Shown: one piece after another, positions 17,336-26,365 of the stretch
Position numbering within the stretch: the stretch's first letter is position 1
Layout of the letters: each line of letters starts with the position of its first letter
Notes under the pieces: model-generated
Told to the model about the DNA's origin: nothing
The model's database searches: none
The model's input: the letters and a program-made list of their open reading frames with translations, nothing else
Translations under genes and position numbers: made by a program
NCBI RefSeq assembly: GCF_014207985.1
Contig: NZ_JACHMI010000001.1
Span: forward strand, 3,951,001-4,015,000
Length of the DNA stretch: 64,000 nucleotides
Direction of reading: 5' to 3'
From: Nonomuraea rubra
GTDB lineage: Bacteria > Actinomycetota > Actinomycetes > Streptosporangiales > Streptosporangiaceae

Positions 17336-18997
17336 ATGTCCGTGCATTCGTCCTCGCTCCTGCGAATCCTCACGTTAGTCGGGATGTTCGCAGCCTTCCT
17401 CCTGCCCGCCACCTCGGCGGAAGCGTCAGCGCCGCTGCGCACGCACGCCGCCGCCAGGAGCAAGTTCATCGGTGCGGCGCTCGCCACCAGCCCGCTGTCC
17501 AATGAGACCTCCTACCGCAACATCGCGGCCACCGAGTTCAACCAGGTGACCGCCGAGAACGTGATGAAGTGGGACACCGTCCAGCCCAGCCAGGGCCAGT
17601 TCAACTTCTCCGGCGCCGACGCCATCGTCAACTTCGCCACGCAGAACAACCAGCAGGTCCACGGCCACACGCTGGTGTGGCACAGCCAGACCCCCGGCTG
17701 GGTGCAGGGCCTGAGCGCCAGCGCGATGCGTACGGCGATGCAGAACCACATCAGCCAGCTCGTCGGCCGCTACGCCAGCAACGCCACCGTGGTGTCGTGG
17801 GACGTGGTGAACGAGATCTTCGACGAGAACGGCGGCTGGCGCAGCTCGTTCTGGTACAACACGCTCGGCCAGAGCTTCGTCGCCGACGCCTTCCGCGCAG
17901 CCCGCGCCGCCGACCCCAACGCCCGGCTCTGCATCAACGACTACAACGTCGAGGGCATCAACGCCAAGAGCACCGCCATGTACAACCTGGTCTCGTCGCT
18001 GCGCCAGCAGGGCGTCCCGGTGGACTGCGTGGGCTTCCAGGGCCACCTCGCCATCCAGTACGGCTTCCCCAGCGACATCCAGCAGAACATGCAGCGCTTC
18101 GCCGACCTCGGCGTCCAGGTGCGGGTCACCGAGCTGGACGTGCGCATGCAGATGCCCAGGAGCTCCAGCAAGGACACCACCCAGGCCACCTACTACCGCA
18201 ACGTGATCAACGCCTGCAACGCCGTCACCGCCTGCGCCGGGGTGACGATCTGGGGCTTCACCGACAAGTACTCCTGGGTGCCGGACACGTTCTCCGGCGA
18301 GGGCGCCGCGCTGATCTACGACGAGAACTACCAGCAGAAGCCGTCCTACACCGCCGTGCACGACGCGCTGGCGGGCGGCACCACCACCGACCCCACCCCG
18401 CCGACCACGCCGGGCACGCCCACCTCCAGTAACGTGACGTCCAACTCCGCCACGCTCACCTGGACCGCCTCCACCGACAGCGGCGGCAGCGGCCTGGCCG
18501 GCTACAACGTCTACCGCGAGCAGGGAACGACGGACACGCAGCTCGGGCAGAGCACCACCAACTCGATCAACCTCACCGGGCTGACCCCCAACACCCAGTA
18601 CCAGGTCTACGTCCGCGCCCGTGACGGGGCGGGCAACCTGTCCGCCAACTCGGCCCTGGCCACGTTCACCACGCAGTCCGGCCCGGTGGGCGGCGGCTGC
18701 ACCGCCACCGGCACCGTGCAGACCCAGTGGAACAACGGCTACGTCGTGCAGCCGGTCACCGTCACCAACGGCGGCTCGTCGGCGATCAGCGGCTGGACCG
18801 TCACGTTCACCCTGCCCGCCGGCCACACGCTCGCCGGGTCGTGGAACGCCACCCTGACCGTCAGCGGCCAGACCGTCACGGCCAGGAACGCCGGCTACAA
18901 CGGCAACCTGGCGCCGAGCGGCAGCACCACCTTCGGCTTCCAGGTCAACCGCCCGAGCGGCAACACGCAGACGCCTTCCGGCTACACCTGTGCTTGA
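17336..18997 (+). CDS. Secreted GH10 endo-beta-1,4-xylanase with Fn3 and CBM2
   Basis: Predicted 553 residues from ATG 17336; the in-frame GTG at 17342 has better spacing from GGAGG and may be the real start. A Sec signal peptide (LLRILTLVGMFAAFLLPATS) is followed by the GH10 barrel (about 40-345), with the acid/base Glu160 in DVVNEIF and the nucleophile Glu266 in VTELDV. A short PTPPTTPG linker leads to a fibronectin type III domain, then a C-terminal CBM2 (GCTATGTVQTQWNNGY to the final Cys). It should hydrolyse xylan outside the cell, anchored to cellulose or xylan by CBM2. It stands alone behind a promoter with three GAAA-N-TTTC boxes. Confidence 0.95.
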   Translation: MSVHSSSLLRILTLVGMFAAFLLPATSAEASAPLRTHAAARSKFIGAALATSPLSNETSYRNIAATEFNQVTAENVMKWDTVQPSQGQFNFSGADAIVNFATQNNQQVHGHTLVWHSQTPGWVQGLSASAMRTAMQNHISQLVGRYASNATVVSWDVVNEIFDENGGWRSSFWYNTLGQSFVADAFRAARAADPNARLCINDYNVEGINAKSTAMYNLVSSLRQQGVPVDCVGFQGHLAIQYGFPSDIQQNMQRFADLGVQVRVTELDVRMQMPRSSSKDTTQATYYRNVINACNAVTACAGVTIWGFTDKYSWVPDTFSGEGAALIYDENYQQKPSYTAVHDALAGGTTTDPTPPTTPGTPTSSNVTSNSATLTWTASTDSGGSGLAGYNVYREQGTTDTQLGQSTTNSINLTGLTPNTQYQVYVRARDGAGNLSANSALATFTTQSGPVGGGCTATGTVQTQWNNGYVVQPVTVTNGGSSAISGWTVTFTLPAGHTLAGSWNATLTVSGQTVTARNAGYNGNLAPSGSTTFGFQVNRPSGNTQTPSGYTCA

Positions 18998-19016
18998 TCC
19001 GGGCGCCTGATCGGGG

Positions 19017-19072
19017 ATCCCCTGGGGCCTGCCCGCCTGCCCGCCCGGCATCGGCAACCCGCCCCAGGGGAT
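19017..19072 (+). terminator. Terminator-like hairpin after the xylanase
   Basis: ATCCCCTGGGGC (19017-19028) pairs perfectly with GCCCCAGGGGAT (19061-19072) across a 32-nt loop, followed by TCTCTCC. Confidence 0.6.
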
Positions 19073-19139
19073 TCTCTCCATCCGGAACATTGACATTTCA
19101 ACCGTCCAGGTCTGTCGTTCGCCGTAGGAGGTGAACGGC

Positions 19140-19955
19140 ATGAACGAATGGGATGCCACCTCGTACGCGGGAAAGGACACCATCCTGCGGGTCGTGCGGG
19201 AGGAGGCCGAGCGGCTGTTCGCGCTGGCCGAGCCCGAGGAGGCCTGGGAGGCGCCGACCGCCTGCACGGGCTGGACGACGCGCGACGTGGTCGCGCACCT
19301 CGTCGACACGACGGAAGGGTACTTCGCCGCCTTCGACACAGCCCGGCGCGGCGGTGACGCGGGGGCGGCGTACGGGCTGACCGGGATGGGGGCCCGGGTC
19401 AACGCGCAGGCCACGGCGATGCGCGGGGTGCCGCAGAAGGAGCTGCTCGACCGGCTCAAGGCGGACTTCGAGCGCATGCAGGGCATCCTGCGGGAGCTCG
19501 GCGAAACGGAGTGGGCGGGGCTGACCGTCCCGCACTTCTACATGGGGCCGCTGCCGGCGTACTTCTACGCGGCGGCGCAGCTCATGGACTACGCGGTGCA
19601 CTCGTGGGACATCCGGCAGGGCAGCGGGCGGGCGCACGGGCTGCCGGGGGAGGCGGCCGACCTGCTCGTGCCGTTCATGTTCGTGGTGTGGCAGTCCACC
19701 GTCCGCCAGGGGGCGGATCCGGCGCCGTTCGAGGTCGGGATCCGGGTGGGCGGGGTCAACGGGGGTGACTTCCGGGTCTCGGTGGGCTCCGGCGGGATGA
19801 CGTACGCTCCCGGCGCCCTGGACGGGCTGCCGGCGGTCATCGAGTTCGACGCCGGGAGCATGGTGCTCACGACGTTCGGGCGCAGCAACGCGGGGACGGT
19901 GCGGGGTGACCTGGCCGTCGCCGACCGGTACCTGAACCTGTTCTTCCGGATCTGA
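19140..19955 (+). CDS. Maleylpyruvate isomerase-family, mycothiol-dependent-type enzyme
   Basis: Predicted 271 residues from ATG 19140, 8 bases after AGGAGG; the GTG at 19131 overlaps that site. The N-terminal DinB-like four-helix domain has CTGWTTRDVVAHLVD and YAVHSWDIRQG, which supply the metal-binding His residues of the MDMPI group. The C-terminal part (about 185-271) resembles the SCP2-like domain often fused to it. Relatives use mycothiol as cofactor in thiol-dependent isomerase or transferase reactions; the substrate here is unknown. Mycothiol use fits an actinobacterial host. Confidence 0.8.
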   Translation: MNEWDATSYAGKDTILRVVREEAERLFALAEPEEAWEAPTACTGWTTRDVVAHLVDTTEGYFAAFDTARRGGDAGAAYGLTGMGARVNAQATAMRGVPQKELLDRLKADFERMQGILRELGETEWAGLTVPHFYMGPLPAYFYAAAQLMDYAVHSWDIRQGSGRAHGLPGEAADLLVPFMFVVWQSTVRQGADPAPFEVGIRVGGVNGGDFRVSVGSGGMTYAPGALDGLPAVIEFDAGSMVLTTFGRSNAGTVRGDLAVADRYLNLFFRI

Positions 19956-19981
19956 ACGCGGGCGGGGTCGCCCGGCGACGG

Positions 19982-20803
19982 TCAGCCCTTCACCGAGCCG
20001 CCGAAGTTGAACGACCCCGCCAGGTACTTGTTGACCGCCACGTACAGGACCACCGCCGGCGCCGTGTAGAGGACCGAGAACGCGGCGAGCTGCCCGTACG
20101 CGACCTGCCCGTACTGCGAGAAGAACGTGTAGATGGTCACCGCGGCCGGCTGCTTCTCCGGGGTGTCCAGCAGGACGAACGGCGCGAAGAAGTTCCCCCA
20201 CTGGCCCACGAACACGAAGATGGCCACGACCGCGATCCCCGGCGCCATCAGCGGCCCCACCACGGCCCGCAGCGACTGCATCCAGCCCGCGCCGTCCACC
20301 CAGGCGGCCTCCTCCAGGCTGACCGGCACCCCGTCCATGAAATTCTTCATCATCCAGATCGAGAACGGCAGCGAGCTGGCCGTCAGGAACAGCACCATCG
20401 CCGGGACGGAGCCGTACAGGTTGAACCGGAAGAACATCGCGTAGACGGGCACCAGGATCGCCGTCACCGGCAGGCCCGTCGTGAACAGCAGGGTCAGCAT
20501 GAAGTGGCGGCGGTAGCGGAGCTGGTAGCGCGACAGCGGGTACGCGGCCAGCCCCGCCACCAGCACGGTGAGCAGGGCCGTGGACCCCGAGATGACGATC
20601 GAGTTGATCAGCGGGAGGATGATCGTCTCCCAGGTGAGCACCGCCCTGAAGTTGTCCAGGGAGAACGTGAGCGTCGGGGCGGCGGAGAGCGTGGCCTCCG
20701 GCTGCACCGAGGCGAGCAGCACCCACAGGAACGGCCCCAGGAAGGCCAGCGTGATGACCAGGAGCGACAGCAGGGCCGCGCCCCTGGCGGCGATCCGCGT
20801 CAT
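19982..20803 (-). CDS. Sugar ABC transporter permease, MalG type (first system)
   Basis: Predicted 273 residues from ATG 20803, overlapping the upstream permease stop by 4 bp. Six membrane helices; the EAA loop reads EEAAWVDGAGWMQSLRAVVGPLMAPG, split by the usual G. It pairs with the MalF-type permease and the binding protein encoded just upstream. No ATPase gene is present; CUT1 systems of actinomycetes often share an MsiK-type ATPase. Last gene of the operon. Confidence 0.9.
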   Translation of the reverse strand: MTRIAARGAALLSLLVITLAFLGPFLWVLLASVQPEATLSAAPTLTFSLDNFRAVLTWETIILPLINSIVISGSTALLTVLVAGLAAYPLSRYQLRYRRHFMLTLLFTTGLPVTAILVPVYAMFFRFNLYGSVPAMVLFLTASSLPFSIWMMKNFMDGVPVSLEEAAWVDGAGWMQSLRAVVGPLMAPGIAVVAIFVFVGQWGNFFAPFVLLDTPEKQPAAVTIYTFFSQYGQVAYGQLAAFSVLYTAPAVVLYVAVNKYLAGSFNFGGSVKG

Positions 20804-21717
20804 GCGTCCTCCACCTTGATCAGACGCAGGTAGACCAGCGAGAACAGGGCGCCGATGACCAGCATGACCAGCGCGATGGCCGAGCCGTAGCCGATCTCGA
20901 AGTAGCGGAAGGCCTGCTCGTACATGTAGAGCGGGGTGGTCTGGCTGGCCGTGCCGGGGCCGCCGCCGGTCAGGGCGTAGATGAGGCCGAAGCTGGCCAG
21001 CGTCTGGAGCGTGATCAGCATGAGGTTCGACATGATCGAGCGGCGGATCAGCGGCAGCGTGATGTGCACCAGCCGCCGCCACGGGCTCGCCCCGTCCACG
21101 GCCGCCGCCTCCACCAGGTCGGGCGGCACCTCCGACAGGGCGGCCGAGTACACCAGCATCGAGAACGCCGTGCCGCGCCAGACGTTGGCCAGGATGACGG
21201 CGAGCATCGGGGCGGTGTAGAGCCACTCCTGCGAGATGCCGAGGGCCGCGTTGAGCGTGCCGTCCTCGGCCAGGAACGAGAACCAGCAGGCGGCCGCCAC
21301 GATCTCGGGCATCACCCAGGCGCCGATGACCACGCCGTTGACCACGCTGCGCGTCACCCGGCCGCGGCCGCGCTGGAGGAGGGCGATGATCAGGCCGAGC
21401 GTGTTCTGGCCGATCACGGCCGAGCCGATGACGAAGACGAACGTGAGCAGGAAGGAGTTGACGAAGTTCGGGTCGCCGAACATCCTGACGAAGTTGTCGA
21501 AGCCCACGAACTGCGAGTTCACCGAGGCGGAGCCGGTCAGGGTCTCGTTGGTGAAGGCGATGTAGACGCTCCACAGGATGGGCCCCGCGAGGAACAGCGC
21601 CAGCAGCGCCAGCGCGGGAGCCATCGGGAGCAGCCAGCGCAGGACCCGCCGCCGCCGTGCCGGGCCGCCTGCCGGCGTGCCCGTCACGGCGGGCGACGGT
21701 GCCGTGGCCACCGTCAT
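20800..21717 (-). CDS. Sugar ABC transporter permease, MalF type (first system)
   Basis: Predicted 305 residues. A basic cytoplasmic N-terminus with a PARRRRVLRWLL patch precedes six helices; the EAA loop is VEAAAVDGASPWRRLVHITLPL. It overlaps the binding-protein gene and the MalG-type gene by 4 bp each, so all three are translated together. The sugar cannot be read from the sequence. Confidence 0.9.
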   Translation of the reverse strand: MTVATAPSPAVTGTPAGGPARRRRVLRWLLPMAPALALLALFLAGPILWSVYIAFTNETLTGSASVNSQFVGFDNFVRMFGDPNFVNSFLLTFVFVIGSAVIGQNTLGLIIALLQRGRGRVTRSVVNGVVIGAWVMPEIVAAACWFSFLAEDGTLNAALGISQEWLYTAPMLAVILANVWRGTAFSMLVYSAALSEVPPDLVEAAAVDGASPWRRLVHITLPLIRRSIMSNLMLITLQTLASFGLIYALTGGGPGTASQTTPLYMYEQAFRYFEIGYGSAIALVMLVIGALFSLVYLRLIKVEDA

Positions 21718-23078
21718 CGGGCCAGGACCTTGTCGGCGCCTCCCACGGCCGTGGGCAGCGCCTTGACGTAGGCGGCGGTGGCCTCCTCAGGGGTGCGCGA
21801 GCCGGTGGTGACCGCCTCCATCGCCTCCTGGACCTGCGCCGACACCTTCGGGTACGCCTCGTACGCCGGCCGGTAGTGCGTCACCGAGGCCAGGTCGGTC
21901 CAGAACTTCACGCTCGGGTTGTCGGCGGTGTACTTCGGGTCGGCCGCGACGTCCTTGCGGGCGGCCAGGTCGCCGGTGCTCACGGAGTACGTCATCGAGT
22001 TCTCCTTGTTCGTGGCCACCGTGATGAAGTCGAACGCCTCCTGCTTGAGCTTGGCGTAGGAGCTCATGGCCATCACCCAGCCACCCGACATGCTGACCGC
22101 GCCGGGCTCCTCGCCGTTCTGCGTCGGCATGGCCGTCCAGCCGATCTTGTCCTTCCACTCGGGCCACGGCTTGGTGCTGGTCGGCTTCCACGCGGCCGCC
22201 GTCCAGGCGCCGTCGAGCGAGATGCCGATCTTGCCCGCGGGGAACCACTCCAGGTTGACCTTGTCGGCGAGCTTGGCGTTGTGCGCGTCGGCCTGCTTGG
22301 GGCCGAGCTCCTCCCGATAGACGGTGTTGATGAAGGTCAGGGCGTCGGTGAAGTTCTTGCCGCCGGCCACCCACTTCTGCTGCGTGTCGTCGTACAGGGT
22401 GCCGCCGGGGGTGCCGTACAGGAGCATCTCGAAGCCCTGCATGGTGGCCGCCTCGCCGTGGATCTTCGTGGAGTACATGCTGAACGGGACGGTGTCCGGC
22501 ACCTTCTGCTTGATCGCGCGGGCCGCGGTCAGCACGTCGTTCCAGGTCTTCGGCTCCCACGGGACGGGCAGCCCCGCCTTGGCGAAGACGTCCTTGTGGT
22601 ACCAGAGGCCGCGCGTGTCGGTGCTGATCGGCACGCCGTAGATCTTGCCGTCGGCGCCCTTGGCGGCCTGCTTGACCGAGTCGGGGAACTGGGTGTTCCA
22701 GTCGGGCCACTTGGCCAGGTAGTCGTCGAGCGGGGCCAGCTTGCCCGCCGCGACGTCGGCGTTGACCTGGAACGTGTCGTGGTAGTAGAGGTCGGGCGCC
22801 GAGTCGGGGGAGCGGTTGAGCAGCGCCAGCTTGGTGTAGTAGGCCTCGTTGTTGCCCTGCACCGGGGTCAGCTTGATCGTGACGCCGGGGTGGGCGGTCT
22901 CGTACTGCTTCTTGGCGTCGCGCAGCATCTTCTCCAGATGCGGCCACGTCGGTTCGACCTTGTAGAGGACTTCGAGCTCCTTGGCTCCGGACGCGGATTC
23001 CTGGGCGGCGTCGCCGCCGCAACCTGCTGCTGTCAGCGCTGTCAACAACACGAGGGAACCAGCCAGGCTACGTCTCAT
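21714..23078 (-). CDS. Sugar ABC transporter substrate-binding lipoprotein (first system)
   Basis: Predicted 454 residues. ATG 23078 lies 6 bases from a GGAGG and is preferred over GTG 23081. The signal peptide ends in the lipobox LTAAGC, so the protein is anchored outside the membrane by a lipid. The rest is a family 1 solute-binding fold (PDLYYHDTFQVNADVAAGKL, and ISLDGAWTAAAW). It is first in a three-gene operon, transcribed away from the ROK regulator gene. The promoter (-35 TTGACT, -10 TTACGT) contains a 19-bp palindrome. Confidence 0.92.
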   Translation of the reverse strand: MRRSLAGSLVLLTALTAAGCGGDAAQESASGAKELEVLYKVEPTWPHLEKMLRDAKKQYETAHPGVTIKLTPVQGNNEAYYTKLALLNRSPDSAPDLYYHDTFQVNADVAAGKLAPLDDYLAKWPDWNTQFPDSVKQAAKGADGKIYGVPISTDTRGLWYHKDVFAKAGLPVPWEPKTWNDVLTAARAIKQKVPDTVPFSMYSTKIHGEAATMQGFEMLLYGTPGGTLYDDTQQKWVAGGKNFTDALTFINTVYREELGPKQADAHNAKLADKVNLEWFPAGKIGISLDGAWTAAAWKPTSTKPWPEWKDKIGWTAMPTQNGEEPGAVSMSGGWVMAMSSYAKLKQEAFDFITVATNKENSMTYSVSTGDLAARKDVAADPKYTADNPSVKFWTDLASVTHYRPAYEAYPKVSAQVQEAMEAVTTGSRTPEEATAAYVKALPTAVGGADKVLAR

Positions 23079-23113
23079 CACGGGCCTCCCCTTGTTTCCT
23101 TGGGTTGCGGAGA

Positions 23114-23142
23114 ACGTAAATCTTTTTGATTTACTTAGTCAA
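23114..23142 (-). promoter_or_regulatory. Promoter and operator of the first sugar ABC operon
   Basis: On the minus strand, -35 TTGACT (23142-23137) and -10 TTACGT (23119-23114) are 17 bp apart. The palindrome GTAAATCTTTTTGATTTAC (23116-23134; perfect 7-bp arms, 5-bp centre) fills the spacer and part of the -10, a classic repressor site. The ROK regulator encoded next door is the likely ligand-controlled repressor. Confidence 0.7.
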
Positions 23143-23165
23143 CACTCTGTGGTGACATTGCTCAC

Positions 23166-24338
23166 ATGCAGCAGGGCACGAACCTGCCCAAGGTAGGCAG
23201 CTACAACCGGGCCGTCGTGCTGGAGGCCATCCAGGCGTCCGGCGGGATCAGCCGGGTGCAGATCGCCGCCGTGACCGGGCTCACCGCCCAGACCGTGTCG
23301 GTGATCGTGCGCAGGTTGCTGGAGGAGGGGCTGGTCGTCGAGGACGGCTCCGCGCCGTCGAGCGGCGGCAAGCCGCGGACGATCCTGCGCGTGGACGCGC
23401 GCGCCGGCTACGCGGTCGGCGTGCACTTCGACCCGCAGGAGCTCTCCTGCGTGCTGGCCGACCTGGCGGGCAACCCCGTCGCCCGGCTGCACCAGCCCCT
23501 GCGCGAGCAGATCGGCCCCGACACGGTGATCCGCAGGATGGCCAGGGCGGCCCGCAGGATCCTGCGTGAGGCCGGGGTGCCCGACGGCAAGGTGCTCGGC
23601 GTGGGGCTGGCCTGCCCGGGGCCGCTGGACGCCGACGGCGTGATGGTCTCGCCGCCGCGGCTGCCCGGCTGGGACCGGGTGCCGATCAAGGGCCTGCTCC
23701 AGGAGTACACCCGCTTCCCCGTGACGGTCGACAACGACGCCACGGCGGCGGCGATCGGCGAGCGCTGGGCGGGCATCGCGCGCTCCGCTCCCGGTTTCGC
23801 CTACCTCTATCTCGGCACCGGGATCGGGGGCGGGCTGATCCTGGACAACCAGGTCTACCGGGGCAGCTCGCTCAACGCCGCCGAGTTCGGGCACATCACG
23901 GTCGAGCCGGAGGGGCCCGAGTGCTACTGCGGCAACCGGGGATGCGTGGAGGCCGTGTGCTGCCCGAGCGCCATCGAGGCCGCGCTCGGCAACGGCGCGG
24001 ACCACGCCGCCATCTGCGCGGCGGCGGCGAGCGGGGAGCCCGAGGCCCGCAGGGTGATCGAGCGGGTGGCGCAGCGGCTGGCCGACGCCGCCGTGAGCGT
24101 GGTGAACATGCTGGACATCGAGCTGCTCGTGCTCGGCGGGCCCGCGCTGAGGGAGGTCGGGGAGATCTACCGGCAGGTGATCGCGCGGGCCGTGGCGGAG
24201 CGGCCGCTGGCCAGGCGGCTGCACGGGGTCAGGGTGGAGACCTCGCCGATCGCGGCCGACGCCGCGGCGATCGGTGCGGCCTCCCTGGTCTTCCACGCCA
24301 CGTACGCGCCCCGCCTGGGCGCCCTGCTCAGTGGCTGA
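23166..24338 (+). CDS. ROK-family transcriptional repressor
   Basis: Predicted 390 residues. An N-terminal winged helix (about 10-75, with ISRVQIAAVTGLTAQTVSVIV) is followed by the ROK sugar-kinase-like domain. The zinc-type motif CYCGNRGCVE and the glycine-rich GTGIGGGLILDN are present. It is divergent from the ABC binding-protein gene, with 87 bp between the starts holding the palindromic operator, so it probably represses that importer until its sugar appears. Its 3' end overlaps the convergent GntR gene by 11 bp. Confidence 0.9.
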   Translation: MQQGTNLPKVGSYNRAVVLEAIQASGGISRVQIAAVTGLTAQTVSVIVRRLLEEGLVVEDGSAPSSGGKPRTILRVDARAGYAVGVHFDPQELSCVLADLAGNPVARLHQPLREQIGPDTVIRRMARAARRILREAGVPDGKVLGVGLACPGPLDADGVMVSPPRLPGWDRVPIKGLLQEYTRFPVTVDNDATAAAIGERWAGIARSAPGFAYLYLGTGIGGGLILDNQVYRGSSLNAAEFGHITVEPEGPECYCGNRGCVEAVCCPSAIEAALGNGADHAAICAAAASGEPEARRVIERVAQRLADAAVSVVNMLDIELLVLGGPALREVGEIYRQVIARAVAERPLARRLHGVRVETSPIAADAAAIGAASLVFHATYAPRLGALLSG

Positions 24339-25020
24339 GGTCGGATTCGTCCCGTTCGGCCTGGGCGAGGAGGTCGCGCATGGCGGTCTCGGCCGCGTCC
24401 GGGTCTCCCTCCCGTACGGCGTCCAGCACCGCCCGATGCGTCGCGGCGAAGCCGGGGCGCTCGCCCGTCGAGTGCACGAGCCGGTCCCGGGCCGACAGCG
24501 CGGCGGCGATCACCACTTCCAGGCATTCCAGCAGCTCGTTGCGCGAGGCGGCCAGCAGCACGCGGTGGAAGGTCACGTCCGCCTCGGTGTGCGCCACGGG
24601 GTCGGCCGCCGTGGCCGCCATCCGCTCCAGCGCCGCCTCCAGCGCGGCCACGTCCTCCTCCGACCGCCGCGCGGCCGCCAGGCGGGCCCCCGCGGGCTCC
24701 ACCACGGCCCGCACCTCCGCCAGGTCGCGCAACATGTCGGTGTCACCCCGCTGCTCGAAACGCCAGCGCAGCACGTCGGGGTCCAGCAGCGACCAGTCGC
24801 CCCGCGGCCGGACGAACGTGCCCCGCTTGGGCCGGGCGTCGACCAGCCCCTTGGCCGCGAGCGTCTTGAGCGCCTCCCTGACCACGGTATGACTGACGTT
24901 GTAACGGCGACCCAGCTCGATGGGGTCGAGATGCCCCTCGGCCTCGGGGTCACCGCTCACGATCCGCCGGCCGAGGTCCTCGACGACCTCACCGTGCATG
25001 CCTCGCCGTGGATAGCTCAT
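24328..25020 (-). CDS. GntR-family regulator, FadR/FCD subfamily
   Basis: Predicted 230 residues. The wHTH (about 10-75) has LGRRYNVSHTVVREALKTLAAKGLV and the wing PKRGTFVRP. The C-terminal all-helical FCD domain (about 95-220) carries the Asp/His metal set (EADVTFHRVLL and FAATHRAVLDAV). It binds a small organic acid or sugar acid in typical members. It diverges from the second sugar ABC operon with 49 bp between starts, and so probably controls it. Confidence 0.88.
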   Translation of the reverse strand: MSYPRRGMHGEVVEDLGRRIVSGDPEAEGHLDPIELGRRYNVSHTVVREALKTLAAKGLVDARPKRGTFVRPRGDWSLLDPDVLRWRFEQRGDTDMLRDLAEVRAVVEPAGARLAAARRSEEDVAALEAALERMAATAADPVAHTEADVTFHRVLLAASRNELLECLEVVIAAALSARDRLVHSTGERPGFAATHRAVLDAVREGDPDAAETAMRDLLAQAERDESDLSH

Positions 25021-25069
25021 GCGGCGCCTCCCCTTCCATCAGACTTCCGATAGTGATAAATCGTATTTT
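25021..25069. promoter_or_regulatory. AT-rich divergent promoter region
   Basis: This short gap is unusually AT-rich (ATAAATCGTATTTTATG around the second ABC start). ATAAA (25056-25060) and TTTAT (25067-25071) form an inverted repeat over the ATG. There is no Shine-Dalgarno before ATG 25070, so that message may be leaderless. It is a likely GntR binding area; no exact operator is claimed. Confidence 0.4.
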
Positions 25070-26365
25070 ATGAAAATTCGGCCACATCGTCTGAGGGTCT
25101 CCCTCCTCGGCCTGGGCGTGGTGGTGATGTTGCTACTCAGCGCCTGCGGGAGCGGAGCCGGACCGCAGCCCGTCCGGCTGACCTTCTGGGCCTGGGTCCC
25201 CGGCATGGACAAGGCGGTGGACCTGTTCAACAGGACCCACAAGGACATCCAGGTCACGCTGGACAACATCCCGCCCGGGAACAGGGGCGGATACGGCAAG
25301 ATGCACGCCGCTGTCATGTCCGGTGACGCACCCTGCCTGGCTCAGATGGAGTTCCAGGAGTTGCCATCCTTCCTGCTGAACAGCGAGCTCGTTGACCTGG
25401 GCCCCTACCTCACGCAGGCCGACCGGGCGGACTTCCAGCAGGGCACCTGGGACCTGGTGACGTTCGAGGGCGGCACCTACGCGGTGCCCCAGGCGACCGG
25501 GCCCATGGCGCTCTACTACCGGGAGGACTTGCTGAAGAAGTGGGACATCAAGGTTCCCACGACCTGGCAGGAGTATCGCGAAGCGGCCGTCAAGATCCGC
25601 AAGGCCGACCCGGACGCGTACATCACCACGTTCGCCGCCAACGACGCCGCGCCCTTCATCAGCCTCGCCTGGCAGGCCGGCACCCCGTGGATCGACACCA
25701 GGGACGAGGTCTGGCACGCCGAGCTGACCAGCCCGGCCTCCACCAAGGTCGCCCAGTTCTGGCAGGACATGATCAAGGACGACCTGGTGAAGGTGGCGCC
25801 GCAGTTCACCCCGAGCTGGTACAAGGACCTGAACTCCGGCGGCGTCGTGGCCGTGCCGGTCGCGCAGTGGGCCGAAGCGATCATGGAGGCGAACGCCCCC
25901 GAGTCGGCGGGCAAGTGGCGCGCCGCCCCGCTGCCGCAGTGGGAGCCGGGCGGCAAGGCCTCGGCCAGTTACGGCGGCTCGGCCACCTCGCTGCTGCGCG
26001 GCTGCGAGCACCCCGAGGAGGCGGTGGAGTTCGCGCTGTGGATCAACCGTGACCCGCGCAGCGTCGAGATGCTCATCAAGAGCGGCTTCGGCTGGCCCGC
26101 GGCCATCTCCGGCATGTCGAACCCGCAGCTCACCAAGCCGTCGGCGTTCCTCGGCGGGCAGCAGACGGCCCAGCTCTTCACCGACTCCTCCAACCAGGTG
26201 CCCCAGGGCTGGGTGTGGTGGCCGACGTTCGACGACACGGTGAAGATCCTCAGCGACCGCTTCGAGGAGGCGCTCAGCGGACAGAGCACGCTGGTGGACG
26301 CGCTGAAGGCGGCCGAGACGCGCACCGTCGAGCAGATCAGGACGAAGGGGCTGAGAGCCGAATGA
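25070..26365 (+). CDS. Sugar ABC transporter substrate-binding lipoprotein (second system)
   Basis: Predicted 431 residues from ATG 25070; a farther in-frame ATG at 25019 lies in the divergent gene's start and is rejected. The signal peptide ends at the lipobox LLLSAC. The mature part is a family 1 sugar-binding fold (LTFWAWVPGMDKAVDLFN, and YAVPQATGPMALYYREDLL). It is first of a three-gene CUT1 importer operon. The GH38 alpha-mannosidase beyond the operon suggests mannosides or mannose-rich glycans as substrate; this is inference from position. Confidence 0.9.
   Translation: MKIRPHRLRVSLLGLGVVVMLLLSACGSGAGPQPVRLTFWAWVPGMDKAVDLFNRTHKDIQVTLDNIPPGNRGGYGKMHAAVMSGDAPCLAQMEFQELPSFLLNSELVDLGPYLTQADRADFQQGTWDLVTFEGGTYAVPQATGPMALYYREDLLKKWDIKVPTTWQEYREAAVKIRKADPDAYITTFAANDAAPFISLAWQAGTPWIDTRDEVWHAELTSPASTKVAQFWQDMIKDDLVKVAPQFTPSWYKDLNSGGVVAVPVAQWAEAIMEANAPESAGKWRAAPLPQWEPGGKASASYGGSATSLLRGCEHPEEAVEFALWINRDPRSVEMLIKSGFGWPAAISGMSNPQLTKPSAFLGGQQTAQLFTDSSNQVPQGWVWWPTFDDTVKILSDRFEEALSGQSTLVDALKAAETRTVEQIRTKGLRAE

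Noticed and set aside
25019..25069. ATG 25019 as start of the second sugar-binding lipoprotein
   Set aside because: It overlaps the divergent GntR start and would put 17 polar residues before the signal peptide.
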